64,000 nt of DNA from Lysinibacillus sp. 2017 (GTDB lineage Bacteria; Bacillota; Bacilli; Bacillales_A; Planococcaceae): contig NZ_CP029002.1 of the NCBI RefSeq assembly GCF_003073375.1, forward strand, positions 668,001 to 732,000, given 5' to 3'. Under the pieces are notes generated by a model that was given only the letters and a program-made list of their open reading frames with translations, had not been told where the DNA came from and did not search any database. Every line of letters starts with the position of its first letter. Within the stretch, counting starts at the first letter, position 1. The translations under genes were made by a program, and so were the position numbers. Below are positions 28,578 through 38,435 of the stretch, piece by piece.

Positions 28578-31445
28578 GTGAAAAATACAGAAATCGTTGT
28601 ACAAGGTGCACGTGCACATAACTTAAAAAATATCAATGTCACAATTCCGCGCGATAAAATTGTTGTTGTGACAGGCCTTTCGGGGTCAGGAAAATCTTCA
28701 TTAGCATTTGATACGATTTATGCGGAGGGGCAACGTCGTTATGTCGAGTCATTATCTGCATATGCTCGTCAATTTTTAGGGCAAATGGATAAGCCAGATG
28801 TCGATACAATCGAAGGACTATCTCCAGCAATTTCAATTGACCAAAAGACAACAAGTCGTAATCCGCGCTCAACAGTCGGTACGGTAACTGAAATTTACGA
28901 TTACTTGCGTCTACTATTTGCACGTATTGGTAAGCCGTATTGTCCGAAGCATGGCGTTGAAATCACATCACAAACCATAGAGCAAATGGTCGACCGTTTA
29001 ATGGAGTATCCAGAGCGTACGAAAATGCAGCTACTTGCACCCGTGATTGAAGGCAAAAAAGGGACGCATGTAAAGCTATTAGAAGACTTGAAGAAACAAG
29101 GCTATGTACGTATTCGTTTAAATGGAGAACTGCGTGATTTAGATGACAATATCGAACTTGATAAAAATAAAAAGCATACGATTGAAGTCGTCATTGACCG
29201 TGTTGTTATAAAAGAAGGCGTGGAGTCACGTTTAAGTGATTCATTAGAAGCGGCCTTGAAAATCGCGGAAGGTCGCGTTTTAGTCGATGTAATGGAACAA
29301 GAAGAACTGCTATTTAGTGAGCATCATGCTTGTCCACAATGTGGGTTTTCAATTGGGGAGTTAGAACCGCGCATGTTTTCATTCAACAGTCCTTTTGGGG
29401 CTTGTACAACATGTGATGGTTTAGGGAGTAGAGCAAAAGCGGATTTAGAGTTAGTCATTCCAGATTGGGATAAAACATTACTTGAAAACGCTATTGCGCC
29501 GTGGGAGTCGGTCTCATCGAATTATTACCCGCAAATGCTCGCAGCCGTTTGTAAGCATTACAATATTCCAATGGATGTACCTGTAAAAGAAATTCCAAAA
29601 GAGATGATGGATAAAATTTTACACGGTTCAGGCAAAGAGAAAATCCATTTCGAATTCAAAAATGATTATGGTAGCTTGCATAAAAAAGATATCGAGTTTG
29701 AAGGGGTAATCCCGAATATTGAACGCCGTTTTAAAGAGTCGAGTTCAGACTATACGCGTGAGATGATGCAAAAATATATGACAGATCAACCTTGTGGGTC
29801 TTGTAAGGGACATCGTTTAAAACCAGAAACATTAGCAGTGAAAATTCAAGGGCAAAACATTTCTGAAGCGACGCGCCATTCGATTCAAGAAATGTATGAT
29901 TTCTTTAGTTCTGTGGAGCTAACAGAAAAAGAGAAGCAAATTGCGAAATTAATTATTCGTGAAGTTATTGAGCGTTTGAAATTTTTATTAGATGTGGGGT
30001 TGAATTATTTAACATTAGCACGTGCTGCAGGTACATTGTCTGGTGGGGAAGCGCAGCGTATTCGACTTGCCACACAAATTGGTTCGCGTTTATCGGGGGT
30101 TTTATATATTTTAGACGAGCCTTCCATCGGACTACATCAACGTGATAATGACCGACTCATTCATACACTTCAAAATATGCGTGATTTAGGCAATACGCTC
30201 ATTATAGTGGAGCATGATGAAGATACGATGTTAGCGGCGGACCATTTAATCGATATTGGCCCAGGTGCTGGGGCACACGGTGGCGAGGTCATTGCACAAG
30301 GAACGCCGAAGCAAGTAATGAAAAATAAAGAGTCCATTACGGGGCAATATTTAAGTGGTAAGAAATTTATTCCACTGCCACTTGAACGTCGTAAATCGGA
30401 TGGACGTAAATTGAAGATTAAAGGTGCTTCAGAAAACAATTTAAAAAACGTGAATGTGGATATTCCATTAGGTCAATTTATTGCCGTAACAGGGGTGTCG
30501 GGTTCAGGTAAGTCAACTTTAGTTAATGAAATTTTATATAAAGCACTCGCATCGAAATTAAATCGTGCGAAGGTGAAACCAGGTGCACATAAATCAATTG
30601 AGGGTATCGAACAGCTCGAAAAAGTAATCGAAGTCGACCAATCTCCAATTGGGCGTACACCACGTTCAAATCCAGCGACTTATATTGGCGTGTTTGATGA
30701 TGTTCGTGATGTTTTTGCGATGACAAATGAAGCGAAGGTGCGCGGCTATAAAAAAGGTCGTTTTTCATTCAATGTGAAGGGCGGTCGCTGTGAAGCTTGT
30801 CGTGGGGATGGCATTATTAAAATTGAAATGCACTTCCTTCCAGATGTGTATGTGCCGTGTGAAATATGTCACGGGAAGCGCTATAACCGTGAAACATTAG
30901 AAGTAAAATATAAAGACAAAAACATTGCGGATATTTTAGAGATGACCGTGGAAGATGCGTTAGAATTTTTCGGCAACTTACCAAAAATTCAGCGTAAGCT
31001 TCAAACGATTGTGGACGTGGGGCTTGGTTATGTGAAGCTTGGACAACCGGCTACAACGCTTTCCGGTGGTGAAGCGCAGCGTGTGAAACTCGCTTCGGAA
31101 TTACATCGTCGTTCAAACGGCAAGTCATTCTACATTTTAGATGAACCGACAACGGGTCTTCATACCGATGATATTGCCCGCTTACTGCTTGTATTACAAC
31201 GCTTAGTTGAAAACGGAGAAACGGTACTGGTGATTGAGCATAATTTAGATGTCATTAAAACCGTCGATCATATTATTGATTTAGGTCCTGAAGGCGGCGA
31301 TGGTGGTGGGACAATTTTAGCAACAGGTACCCCAGAACAAATTGCAGAAGAAAAGGAAAGCTATACAGGACGCTATTTAAAACCAATTTTAGAACGTGAC
31401 CGTGAACGAATGACGGCAAAAATTGATGCGGCAAAATCAAAATAA
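28578..31445 (+). CDS. uvrA: Excinuclease ABC subunit A
   Basis: 955 residues from GTG 28578, 8 nt after the uvrB stop, with GAAGGGTGA as ribosome site overlapping the end of uvrB; a GTG at 28566 overlapping the uvrB stop is less likely. Two ABC ATPase modules: Walker [13 protein letters not shown] near residue 33 and [12 protein letters not shown] near 640; signatures [12 protein letters not shown] and [12 protein letters not shown]. Zinc-binding cysteines CPQC...CTTC in the first half and CEAC...CEIC in the second. UvrA dimers scan DNA for lesions and load UvrB. Length and motifs complete. Confidence 0.98.
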   Translation: MKNTEIVVQGARAHNLKNINVTIPRDKIVVVTGLSGSGKSSLAFDTIYAEGQRRYVESLSAYARQFLGQMDKPDVDTIEGLSPAISIDQKTTSRNPRSTVGTVTEIYDYLRLLFARIGKPYCPKHGVEITSQTIEQMVDRLMEYPERTKMQLLAPVIEGKKGTHVKLLEDLKKQGYVRIRLNGELRDLDDNIELDKNKKHTIEVVIDRVVIKEGVESRLSDSLEAALKIAEGRVLVDVMEQEELLFSEHHACPQCGFSIGELEPRMFSFNSPFGACTTCDGLGSRAKADLELVIPDWDKTLLENAIAPWESVSSNYYPQMLAAVCKHYNIPMDVPVKEIPKEMMDKILHGSGKEKIHFEFKNDYGSLHKKDIEFEGVIPNIERRFKESSSDYTREMMQKYMTDQPCGSCKGHRLKPETLAVKIQGQNISEATRHSIQEMYDFFSSVELTEKEKQIAKLIIREVIERLKFLLDVGLNYLTLARAAGTLSGGEAQRIRLATQIGSRLSGVLYILDEPSIGLHQRDNDRLIHTLQNMRDLGNTLIIVEHDEDTMLAADHLIDIGPGAGAHGGEVIAQGTPKQVMKNKESITGQYLSGKKFIPLPLERRKSDGRKLKIKGASENNLKNVNVDIPLGQFIAVTGVSGSGKSTLVNEILYKALASKLNRAKVKPGAHKSIEGIEQLEKVIEVDQSPIGRTPRSNPATYIGVFDDVRDVFAMTNEAKVRGYKKGRFSFNVKGGRCEACRGDGIIKIEMHFLPDVYVPCEICHGKRYNRETLEVKYKDKNIADILEMTVEDALEFFGNLPKIQRKLQTIVDVGLGYVKLGQPATTLSGGEAQRVKLASELHRRSNGKSFYILDEPTTGLHTDDIARLLLVLQRLVENGETVLVIEHNLDVIKTVDHIIDLGPEGGDGGGTILATGTPEQIAEEKESYTGRYLKPILERDRERMTAKIDAAKSK

Positions 31446-31477
31446 CCTAATTGATTTATAAAATTTGAGAGTTTAAA

Positions 31478-31504
31478 TGAAACTTTTATTCCTCCTTCCT
31501 CGTA
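31478..31504 (+). promoter_or_regulatory. Sigma-W-like ECF promoter of yvlB
   Basis: TGAAAC, 17 nt, CGTA: the sigma-W consensus is TGAAAC-N16/17-CGTA. It lies about 35 bp before the yvlB start. In B. subtilis the yvlABCD operon belongs to the sigma-W envelope-stress regulon, which supports the call. Confidence 0.65.
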
Positions 31505-31538
31505 TAATAAAGGTATACGAAGAGGGAGGAATTTTTAC

Positions 31539-32756
31539 ATGCAAAATGAACGCAAACGAATTTTACAATTAGTCGAAAACGGTGTTATTTCAGCAGAAGA
31601 AGCGATTGGTTTATTAGAAAAGCTATCGACACAAAAGGAATCCACTTCATCGCCCGTTATGCCAACTATGAGTGAAACAAAGCAAGAAGAACCCACTCAA
31701 GCACAAGAAGCACATAAAGCAGAACCAATAAATGAAGAACAAGACAAGAAACAATCAACAGGTTTTGAAGATATTTTCGGCAAAGCATTTAATGATAAAG
31801 ATATAAACAAAAAAGTGGACGAGTTTATGAATGACTTGAAATCAGATCTTTCGCAATTCAGCACGCGTATGGCAGGCCTTGTGAGCTCAACGTTATCGAA
31901 GCTAAAAGATTTTGATATGGATACGCCATTTGGTGAGAAGGTTGAATTTTCGAAATCACTCGCTTATCCAGCAGAAGATGTTAAAGGCATCGAGCTCGAT
32001 ATTGCGAACGGTAAAGTAGAAGTAGTAAAAGCAACGGACAACTTAGTGACCGTTGATATTAAGGTGAAAACACAAGCGAAAGGTACAGAAACAGCCACAG
32101 CTGAACAAGTGACGGATGGGTTAGTATCGCTGACAGATAGTAAATTATTTGTGCAATCAACGAATAAATTTACACAAGTAAAAGTGCAACTGGCTATTCC
32201 AGAAAAGCATTATGATGTGTTTATCGCTCGCTTATTAAATGGTGGAATATCGATTGAAAATATCGATGCGAAATTAATTAAAGCAAAAACGTATAACGGG
32301 ATTATTCGTTTAGAGAATGCCATATTTGATCATGCAGAGCTTCAAACGAGTAATGGTGCCGTGGAAGCGCGCGCGGTTAAAGGTGATGACTTAGAAGTTG
32401 AAACAGCGAATGGCCGCATTTATATCGATGGCGATCTTAAAGAAGTGGAAGCCGAATCAGTAAATGGACCAGTAGTTGTCACAACGACAAGTGCAGAAGC
32501 GCGCAAAGTTAAAGCGCGTTCGGTAGCAGGTTCAGTAGAACTTTATGTGCCAAAAACTGTCGCATTAGAAGGACAAATTTTCTCGAACTTTGGCAAAGCA
32601 GATGTGGGTTTAAGTGATGTCCATGTATATGAGGAAGAAGAACAATTTTTATTGAAATCTGTTCGTTTCAATAAAGAAGTAGAGGGTGCTAAACTACTTA
32701 AACTAGTCGGCGAATCACGTACAGGCACAGTACTCGTACGTTATACAGTTCAATAA
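31539..32756 (+). CDS. yvlB: YvlB-like DUF4097 protein
   Basis: 405 residues, ATG with GGGAGGAA upstream. N-terminal SHOCT-like helix pair (RKRILQLVENGVISAEEAI, residues 5-23) is followed by a charged, Gln/Glu-rich linker (about 30-75), a helical stretch and a long C-terminal DUF4097 beta-solenoid-type region (about 140-405) with repeats such as TSNGAVEARAV and TANGRIYIDGD. No signal peptide or membrane span, so probably cytosolic or peripheral. Located after uvrBA as in B. subtilis, but without yvlA, yvlC or yvlD. Likely envelope-stress induced. Biochemical function unknown. Confidence 0.85.
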   Translation: MQNERKRILQLVENGVISAEEAIGLLEKLSTQKESTSSPVMPTMSETKQEEPTQAQEAHKAEPINEEQDKKQSTGFEDIFGKAFNDKDINKKVDEFMNDLKSDLSQFSTRMAGLVSSTLSKLKDFDMDTPFGEKVEFSKSLAYPAEDVKGIELDIANGKVEVVKATDNLVTVDIKVKTQAKGTETATAEQVTDGLVSLTDSKLFVQSTNKFTQVKVQLAIPEKHYDVFIARLLNGGISIENIDAKLIKAKTYNGIIRLENAIFDHAELQTSNGAVEARAVKGDDLEVETANGRIYIDGDLKEVEAESVNGPVVVTTTSAEARKVKARSVAGSVELYVPKTVALEGQIFSNFGKADVGLSDVHVYEEEEQFLLKSVRFNKEVEGAKLLKLVGESRTGTVLVRYTVQ

Positions 32757-32831
32757 GATGCCTGGATGCCTGAAACTACAGGCTCACCTCACATAACTAG
32801 AAAATAGAACCAGCATGACTTTACAACACGG

Positions 32832-32874
32832 AAAACACGATTTTGCAAAACTGCAAAATCGTGTTTTTATTTTG
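32832..32874 (+). terminator. Terminator after yvlB
   Basis: Perfect 16-bp stem AAAACACGATTTTGCA with its complement, 4-nt loop, followed by T-rich sequence. The rest of 32875-33101 is AT-rich; a small hairpin (CGGCATAAT / ATTATTGCCG) lies at 33059-33083 just before the next gene. Confidence 0.9.
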
Positions 32875-33101
32875 GAATAACTAAATTTAGTAGCCGTTTT
32901 ATGCGAAAGGAACTAGACAATTTACTCAATTTTCTTGTATTTAGTAACTGTAAATAACATAATTATTCCATTAATGTAGATATATTTATGTTAAACAGTA
33001 TAATTAAGTATTGGAAAACAAATGAAACAACAATAAAAAATAGAGCGAAGGGGACAGCTCGGCATAATTCAGGATTATTGCCGACTGTGTAACACAACTT
33101 A

Positions 33102-34451
33102 TTGAAAATAAAAAACTCCATTGCAAATTCTCGATACAAAACAATTATCGAAGTGGCAATCATCTGCAGCGTGATTACATTAGTAACAAGTGGTATTACA
33201 GAAGCTAAAAATTATATTAGTACCTATGATAACGATGAAAATGATTATGAAAGCGAGACACATGAAGATGTAAGTTTGGAACCTTCAAATGAAGATCATT
33301 ATTTAACACACGATACGGACCCGCAGAAAATTAGTTTTGCAATGGGTGAATTGTATATATATGAAGAAGTACCCGTTTATTCGGAATATGACGGTGCGCT
33401 TTTAGAGTATGTCGCAGCGGCAGATACAAATTGGGCAGTACAAGAAATTGTAGGGGACTGGTACAGAATTCAACATAACCATTGGCTGTATTTACCGAAT
33501 TCGGATATGTATGAATATACATCAAGCAACTTTGTTCAAGGCCAAACAACGATGCAAGTATTAGCGACTGTTTATACAGGTAGAGGCAATTATTATGTGC
33601 ATCAATCACCATCAAAGGAATCCGAAACCCGTTCACTAGAGATAGACACATCTTATGATATTTATGCTGTCACTGAAAAAGGGTGGCTGAAGCTCGGTGA
33701 AAATGCGTGGTTACTGTTTGAAGATTGGATGGAAATTGACCAATTTGAGATGAATAATCGCATACAACAAGAGGGAACGCCTATACGTACTGAGTCTACG
33801 ACAACAACAATGGTGCCGGTATTTGAAGGACCTGATCGCAAAAAAACCGTAATTGGTCTTTTAGAAGAAGTCCAAGACATGTACATTTATGAAACAGTAA
33901 ATGCAGACTGGGTAAAAGTTGGGCAAGACGCATGGATTGAAGCAGATAAGTATTTTTCAATTGACTGGGCATATAGAGACTTCAACAATATGGACAATCC
34001 AATCGGTGAAGCGCGCATATTAGCAGGTACATTAAATGTTCGCCAAGGGACAAGTAAAGAAACAAGTTTGCTCGGGATTTTACAAAGCAATGACGTAGTT
34101 GAAGTGTACGAAATGGACCCACAAACAGGCTGGTACTTAGTCGCACCAGGTGCATACATTTCAAATGATGCGAAGTATGTTGAATTTACAGATTATAGTA
34201 CCATTCAAGATGATGATGATTATAGTGAAGAAGAGTCAACTGGTGTTATTGGCTATATTGAAACGTATTCGAGCAGTATTCGTGTTTATAGTGAGCCAGA
34301 TGAGGCGTATGAAACGAAGTACATGTTAAATGATGATGACGTCATTGATGTATATGAGGAATACAATACGGACTATGATACGTGGTATCGAATTGGTGAA
34401 GGCAGTTGGGTCAAGTATAGCGAGTCGGATATTACTTATTACCAATATTAA
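33102..34451 (+). CDS. Membrane-anchored SH3b repeat protein
   Basis: 449 residues from TTG 33102; there is no good Shine-Dalgarno, so the start is uncertain, but it yields a positively charged N-terminus followed by a hydrophobic anchor (residues 15-33). An acidic linker (about 40-75) precedes five SH3b-like repeats at about 88-135, 165-207, 240-285, 312-360 and 393-445; the fourth has the clearest signature, GTLNVRQGTSKETSLLGIL. Bacterial SH3 domains often bind peptidoglycan peptides. The protein is very acidic, and no catalytic domain is seen. Likely faces the wall. It lies alone upstream of ftsEX. Function not known. Confidence 0.75.
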   Translation: MKIKNSIANSRYKTIIEVAIICSVITLVTSGITEAKNYISTYDNDENDYESETHEDVSLEPSNEDHYLTHDTDPQKISFAMGELYIYEEVPVYSEYDGALLEYVAAADTNWAVQEIVGDWYRIQHNHWLYLPNSDMYEYTSSNFVQGQTTMQVLATVYTGRGNYYVHQSPSKESETRSLEIDTSYDIYAVTEKGWLKLGENAWLLFEDWMEIDQFEMNNRIQQEGTPIRTESTTTTMVPVFEGPDRKKTVIGLLEEVQDMYIYETVNADWVKVGQDAWIEADKYFSIDWAYRDFNNMDNPIGEARILAGTLNVRQGTSKETSLLGILQSNDVVEVYEMDPQTGWYLVAPGAYISNDAKYVEFTDYSTIQDDDDYSEEESTGVIGYIETYSSSIRVYSEPDEAYETKYMLNDDDVIDVYEEYNTDYDTWYRIGEGSWVKYSESDITYYQY

Positions 34452-34745
34452 AACAAGAAAATTGTTTAATAATAGTGAAATTTAGCAATATTTCGTTCTA
34501 TTAATAAACGACTATATTGTTAAATTTACATTACAGTGATTTAGTAAGTAATGGACTGAGTTTGAATGGCGAAGGATTTTAAAGACCGTGATATTATTGA
34601 ATTGAAAGAATGTAAGCAAAAATCTTCTTTAAACTGCAATTTTGCTAACAATGAAACGAAATTGTAATAAAACTAAAGACTCAAAGTGCTATAATAAATA
34701 GGACTGAATATAAAATTTAAAGATAGAACTTAGGTGGTTTCGTTA

Positions 34746-35432
34746 ATGATTCAAATGAATAATGTAGTCAAGAAGTATCCTAATGGCGTCGTCGCAGCGA
34801 ACGGGATTACTATCGAAATAAAAAAGGGTGAATTCGTCTACGTAGTAGGTCCTAGTGGGGCAGGTAAATCGACATTTATCAAATTAATGTACCGTGAAGA
34901 AAAACCGACTACAGGCGATGTTTTAATTAATAATATCAATTTAAGAACACTTAAAAATAGCCGTGTTCCTTATTTACGTCGTCAGCTAGGTGTTGTGTTC
35001 CAAGACTTTAAATTATTACCGCGCTTAACGGTATATGAAAATGTCGCATTTGCGATGGAAGTAATTGAGGAACAACCGAAAGTCATTCGTAAACGTGTTA
35101 TGGAAGTACTCGATTTAGTTGGCTTAAAGCATAAAGTACGTATGTTTCCGAGCGAATTATCTGGTGGGGAACAGCAACGTGTGGCAATTGCCCGCTCGAT
35201 TGTAAACCGTCCCAAAGTGATGATTGCGGACGAGCCTACAGGGAACTTAGACCCTGAGACATCGTGGGAAATTATGAACATTTTTGAAGAAATTAATCGT
35301 CAAGGTACGACGATTGTAATGGCAACACATAACCGTGAAATCGTTAATACGATTCGCAAACGCGTTATCGCAATTGAAGGCGGTATGATTGTCCGTGATG
35401 AATACGGAGGTGACTACGGCTATGAAGGGTAG
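34746..35432 (+). CDS. ftsE: Cell division ATP-binding protein FtsE
   Basis: 228 residues from ATG 34746 with AGGTGG upstream (in-frame GTG 34734 overlaps that site). ABC ATPase motifs: Walker A GPSGAGKST near residue 36, Q-loop VVFQDFKLLPRLTV, signature LSGGEQQRVAIARS, Walker B VMIADEPTGNLDP. FtsE with FtsX transmits a signal across the membrane to activate a peptidoglycan hydrolase. It overlaps ftsX by 11 bp. The 290 bp upstream are AT-rich and contain TATAAT at 34690 without a matching -35. Confidence 0.97.
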   Translation: MIQMNNVVKKYPNGVVAANGITIEIKKGEFVYVVGPSGAGKSTFIKLMYREEKPTTGDVLINNINLRTLKNSRVPYLRRQLGVVFQDFKLLPRLTVYENVAFAMEVIEEQPKVIRKRVMEVLDLVGLKHKVRMFPSELSGGEQQRVAIARSIVNRPKVMIADEPTGNLDPETSWEIMNIFEEINRQGTTIVMATHNREIVNTIRKRVIAIEGGMIVRDEYGGDYGYEG

Positions 35433-36318
35433 AACAATTGCACGTCATTTCAGAGAAAGCTTTAAATCATTAGGTCGTAACAGCTGGATGACAATTGCTT
35501 CAGTCAGTGCTGTAACCGTAACATTATTATTAGTTGGTGTATTTTCAGTCATTATGATGAACTTAAATAAAGTAGCCAACGACTTAGAAAATGACGTAGA
35601 AATTCGCGTCATGATTGATTTAATTACCGATGAAGCTGAAATGAAAACAGCAGAGAACCATTTAATCAATTCAATTAAAGGCTTACCAGATGTTGCAGAA
35701 GTTACATATTCGTCAAAAGAAACTGAATTAAATAAGTTAATTAAAGACTTTGGTGATGAGTTAAGTTTATTTGAACAAAATAATCCACTTTATAATGTAC
35801 TTTATGTAAAAGCAAAAGATCCGCTACAAACAGCGGAAGTTGCAAAAAAAATTGATAGCTTCGATCATACAAAAGAAGTTGTCTATGGTGAAGGAAAAGT
35901 TGAAAAACTATTTAACTTCTTAGAAATCGCTCGAAATGTCGGGCTCGTATTAATTTTAGGCTTATTATTTACAGCGATGTTCCTAATTTCGAACACCATT
36001 CGTATTACAATTATCGCCCGTAGAGATGAGATTGAAATTATGAAGCTTGTTGGGGCAACAAATTCATTCGTTCGTATTCCATTCTTATTAGAAGGAATGT
36101 GGCTTGGTATCGTGGGTTCTATTATTCCAATCGCTGCCGTAACAATTGCTTATTACAATATTTATGAACTATTAGCACCACGCTTAAAAGGTGAGCTTTT
36201 CCAATTGTTACATGTGACGCCGCTTATGTACCAAGTAAACGGATTGATCATGTTAATAGGGATTGTCATTGGCGTTTGGGGAAGTTTCATGTCAGTTCGT
36301 AAGTTTTTAAAAGTTTAA
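35422..36318 (+). CDS. ftsX: Cell division protein FtsX
   Basis: 298 residues from ATG 35422, with GGAGGTGA about 8 nt upstream inside ftsE. Topology is that of FtsX: N-terminal cytoplasmic segment (RESFKSLGRNSWMT), TM1 near 25-50, an extracellular domain (about 55-165), then three membrane spans near 175-200, 220-250 and 270-290, with the cytoplasmic ARRDEIEIMKLVGATNSFVR coupling motif. The extracellular loop binds the hydrolase. Forms an operon with ftsE and probably the M23 gene 35-60 bp downstream. Confidence 0.96.
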   Translation: MKGRTIARHFRESFKSLGRNSWMTIASVSAVTVTLLLVGVFSVIMMNLNKVANDLENDVEIRVMIDLITDEAEMKTAENHLINSIKGLPDVAEVTYSSKETELNKLIKDFGDELSLFEQNNPLYNVLYVKAKDPLQTAEVAKKIDSFDHTKEVVYGEGKVEKLFNFLEIARNVGLVLILGLLFTAMFLISNTIRITIIARRDEIEIMKLVGATNSFVRIPFLLEGMWLGIVGSIIPIAAVTIAYYNIYELLAPRLKGELFQLLHVTPLMYQVNGLIMLIGIVIGVWGSFMSVRKFLKV

Positions 36319-36376
36319 TAATTACTAGATATTATACTAGAGACAAAGAAGAATGCGTTTAGGGGGAAAAGAAGTT

Positions 36377-37672
36377 TTGAAGAAGCTAAATACGCATGTC
36401 TATAAAATCATTGCGGCAATACTTGCGCTAACTTTAGTTGTGCAAATGCCAGCTGCCTATGCATCAACTTTAGATGATTTGAAAAAAGAACGCAGTCAAC
36501 TTGATGCAGAAAAAAAAGCATTAAATGAATCGCTACAACAAAAAAAGACAGAGATTAAATCCAATCAAAGTCGCCAAGAACAAATCATTGAGCAATTAGA
36601 ACAACTTGGCGTAAAAATTAATGCAAAGAATCAAGAAATTGAAATTGTGTCAATCGATATTGAAATTGCGAATGAAGAAATTACGCAATTAGAAAACGAT
36701 ATTGCTGCACTTAAAAAGAAAATTGAAGAGCGTGATGCGCTGCTACAAGAACGTGCCCGTGCGATTCAAACAGGCGGTACCGTTAGCTATGTTGACGTAT
36801 TATTAGGCGCAAATAGCTTTGTTGACTTTATCGACCGTTTCTCAGCGGTGAATACGTTAATGGAAGCGGATCGTACAATTATGCGTGAGCAAAAAGAAGA
36901 TAAAGAAAAATTAGAAGCTCAAAAAATCGAGCTGATTGCTAAAAAAGAAAAGCTTGAAGAGAATAAGGCAGAGCTTGAAAAATTGAAAGCTTCACTAAAC
37001 CAACAAAAGCAAGAAAAAAACAAATTGGTGGATGAGTTAGAGGCAGAAGAAGCTAAATTACATGCTCAAAAATCACAAATTGAAGAGCATTATCATGATA
37101 AAGTGGAGCTAAGTGAAGAGCTAGAGAAAAAATTCCTTGCTGAACAACGTCGACTTTTAGAAGTGGCACGTAAAAAGGCGCTAGAAGAGGCGGCTGCGAA
37201 AAAGAAAAGGGCAAAAGCAAGCAGTTCTGCAGGCTCAGGTAAATTACCAACAGTCGCAGCAGGTACTTGGACAAGACCAGCAGCAGGACGCTTTTCATCA
37301 GGCTTCGGTGGTCGTGATATTGGACCAATCGGAAGTAAATATCACTTAGGTGTGGATATTGCCAATTCCATTGGTACACCAGTCGTTGCATCAGCAGATG
37401 GCGTTGTATCTTATGTAGGTTCGATGAATGGTTACGGGAATGTCGTGATGGTGACACACTCGATTGAAGGACAAGCATTCACTACCGTATATGGTCACTT
37501 AAGTGGCTTTAATACAAGTGTTGGTACGCATGTTACAAAAGGTCAGCAAATTGCACGAATGGGGAACACAGGGAACTCAACTGGTCCTCACGTACACTTT
37601 GAAATTCATGTAGGTGAATGGAACGGGAAACGTACGAATGCCGTAAACCCATTACGCTACATTTCACTTTAA
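36377..37672 (+). CDS. Secreted coiled-coil M23 peptidoglycan hydrolase, probable FtsEX effector
   Basis: 431 residues from TTG 36377, with AGGGGG about 11 nt upstream; this start gives a clean signal peptide (KKLNTHVYK, hydrophobic run, cleavage near AYA-S). The ATG at 36353 would add an unsupported extension. Residues about 30-280 are a long coiled coil of the EnvC/CwlO type (Lys/Glu/Gln-rich). The C-terminus (about 300-431) is a LytM/M23 endopeptidase with metal and catalytic residues in HLGVDIA, VTHSI-like and GPHVHFEIHV. In B. subtilis FtsEX controls CwlO, which has a NlpC/P60 domain; here the neighbouring candidate has an M23 domain, as EnvC does, but with intact catalytic residues. Role as FtsEX partner is inferred from position and coiled coil. 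Confidence 0.9.
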   Translation: MKKLNTHVYKIIAAILALTLVVQMPAAYASTLDDLKKERSQLDAEKKALNESLQQKKTEIKSNQSRQEQIIEQLEQLGVKINAKNQEIEIVSIDIEIANEEITQLENDIAALKKKIEERDALLQERARAIQTGGTVSYVDVLLGANSFVDFIDRFSAVNTLMEADRTIMREQKEDKEKLEAQKIELIAKKEKLEENKAELEKLKASLNQQKQEKNKLVDELEAEEAKLHAQKSQIEEHYHDKVELSEELEKKFLAEQRRLLEVARKKALEEAAAKKKRAKASSSAGSGKLPTVAAGTWTRPAAGRFSSGFGGRDIGPIGSKYHLGVDIANSIGTPVVASADGVVSYVGSMNGYGNVVMVTHSIEGQAFTTVYGHLSGFNTSVGTHVTKGQQIARMGNTGNSTGPHVHFEIHVGEWNGKRTNAVNPLRYISL

Positions 37673-37683
37673 GATAGGATAAG

Positions 37684-37723
37684 AAAGGCGAAACTCGGAT
37701 ATTTTTCGAGTTTTGCCTTTTTT
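37684..37723 (+). terminator. Terminator after the M23 hydrolase gene
   Basis: AAAGGCGAAACTCG / CGAGTTTTGCCTTT stem with a G-T pair, 9-nt loop, then T run. Confidence 0.85.
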
Positions 37724-37788
37724 AATGTGAATATTTCCCTAAAAGGTGTGATATGGTACTACTAGAGAAATACGTGAGGTGTGAAAAT

Positions 37789-38361
37789 ATGAAAAAAAAT
37801 ATTGGAATCATCATCGTTTTAGCACTCGTCGTTACGATGTTAGGCACATATATCAAAAAAGAAATTGATCGTAGCAATGCGATTAACGAACATGCAAAGG
37901 GCTATGAAGTAGCGCTAGGTGAACAAGTAGGTCTAGAAAAGGATCAGCTCGCACCAGATTTTACGCTCTTTAATTTACAAGGTGAAGAAGTGACCTTATC
38001 GGATTTACAGGGGAAACGCGTTGTGCTTAATTTCTGGGCAACCTGGTGTCCGCCATGTGAAGCGGAAATGCCACATATGCAAAAATATTATGATAAATAC
38101 AGTGAAGAAGATAATGTCGAAATTATTGGTGTCAATTTAACCTATTCAAAAGAAAAATTAGAGCGTGTGGAACAATTTGTACAAAACTATAATATTAAAT
38201 TCCCTGTTTTATTAGAGATGGATGAATCCGTGGCAAGTCAGTATGAAATTTTAACGATTCCTTCCACATTTATGATTGATACAGAAGGAAGGATTCAAAA
38301 GAAAATTTTGGGTCCACTTGATTTAGATGCGTTGCGAAATAATGTGAAACAATTAAACTAA
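37789..38361 (+). CDS. Membrane-anchored TlpA/ResA-like thioredoxin
   Basis: 190 residues from ATG 37789, with GAGGTGTG upstream; an in-frame ATG at 37753 lacks a ribosome site. N-terminal anchor (KKNIGIIIVLALVVTMLGTY, residues 2-21), then an AhpC/TlpA-type thioredoxin fold: LAPDFTLFNLQGEEVTLSDL, active site WATWCPPCEAEM, and the cis-Pro region LTIPSTFMID. The fold faces the outside. Such proteins reduce disulfides during cytochrome c maturation or on the cell surface. Neighbour ctpB suggests a surface role, but no cytochrome gene is present here to confirm it. Confidence 0.88.
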   Translation: MKKNIGIIIVLALVVTMLGTYIKKEIDRSNAINEHAKGYEVALGEQVGLEKDQLAPDFTLFNLQGEEVTLSDLQGKRVVLNFWATWCPPCEAEMPHMQKYYDKYSEEDNVEIIGVNLTYSKEKLERVEQFVQNYNIKFPVLLEMDESVASQYEILTIPSTFMIDTEGRIQKKILGPLDLDALRNNVKQLN

Positions 38362-38435
38362 TAGAAATTAGATTCGGCTTGGAAGTATGAAATTCTGCGA
38401 GCGTTCATAAATTACATTGAACGGGAGGGAAGTTT

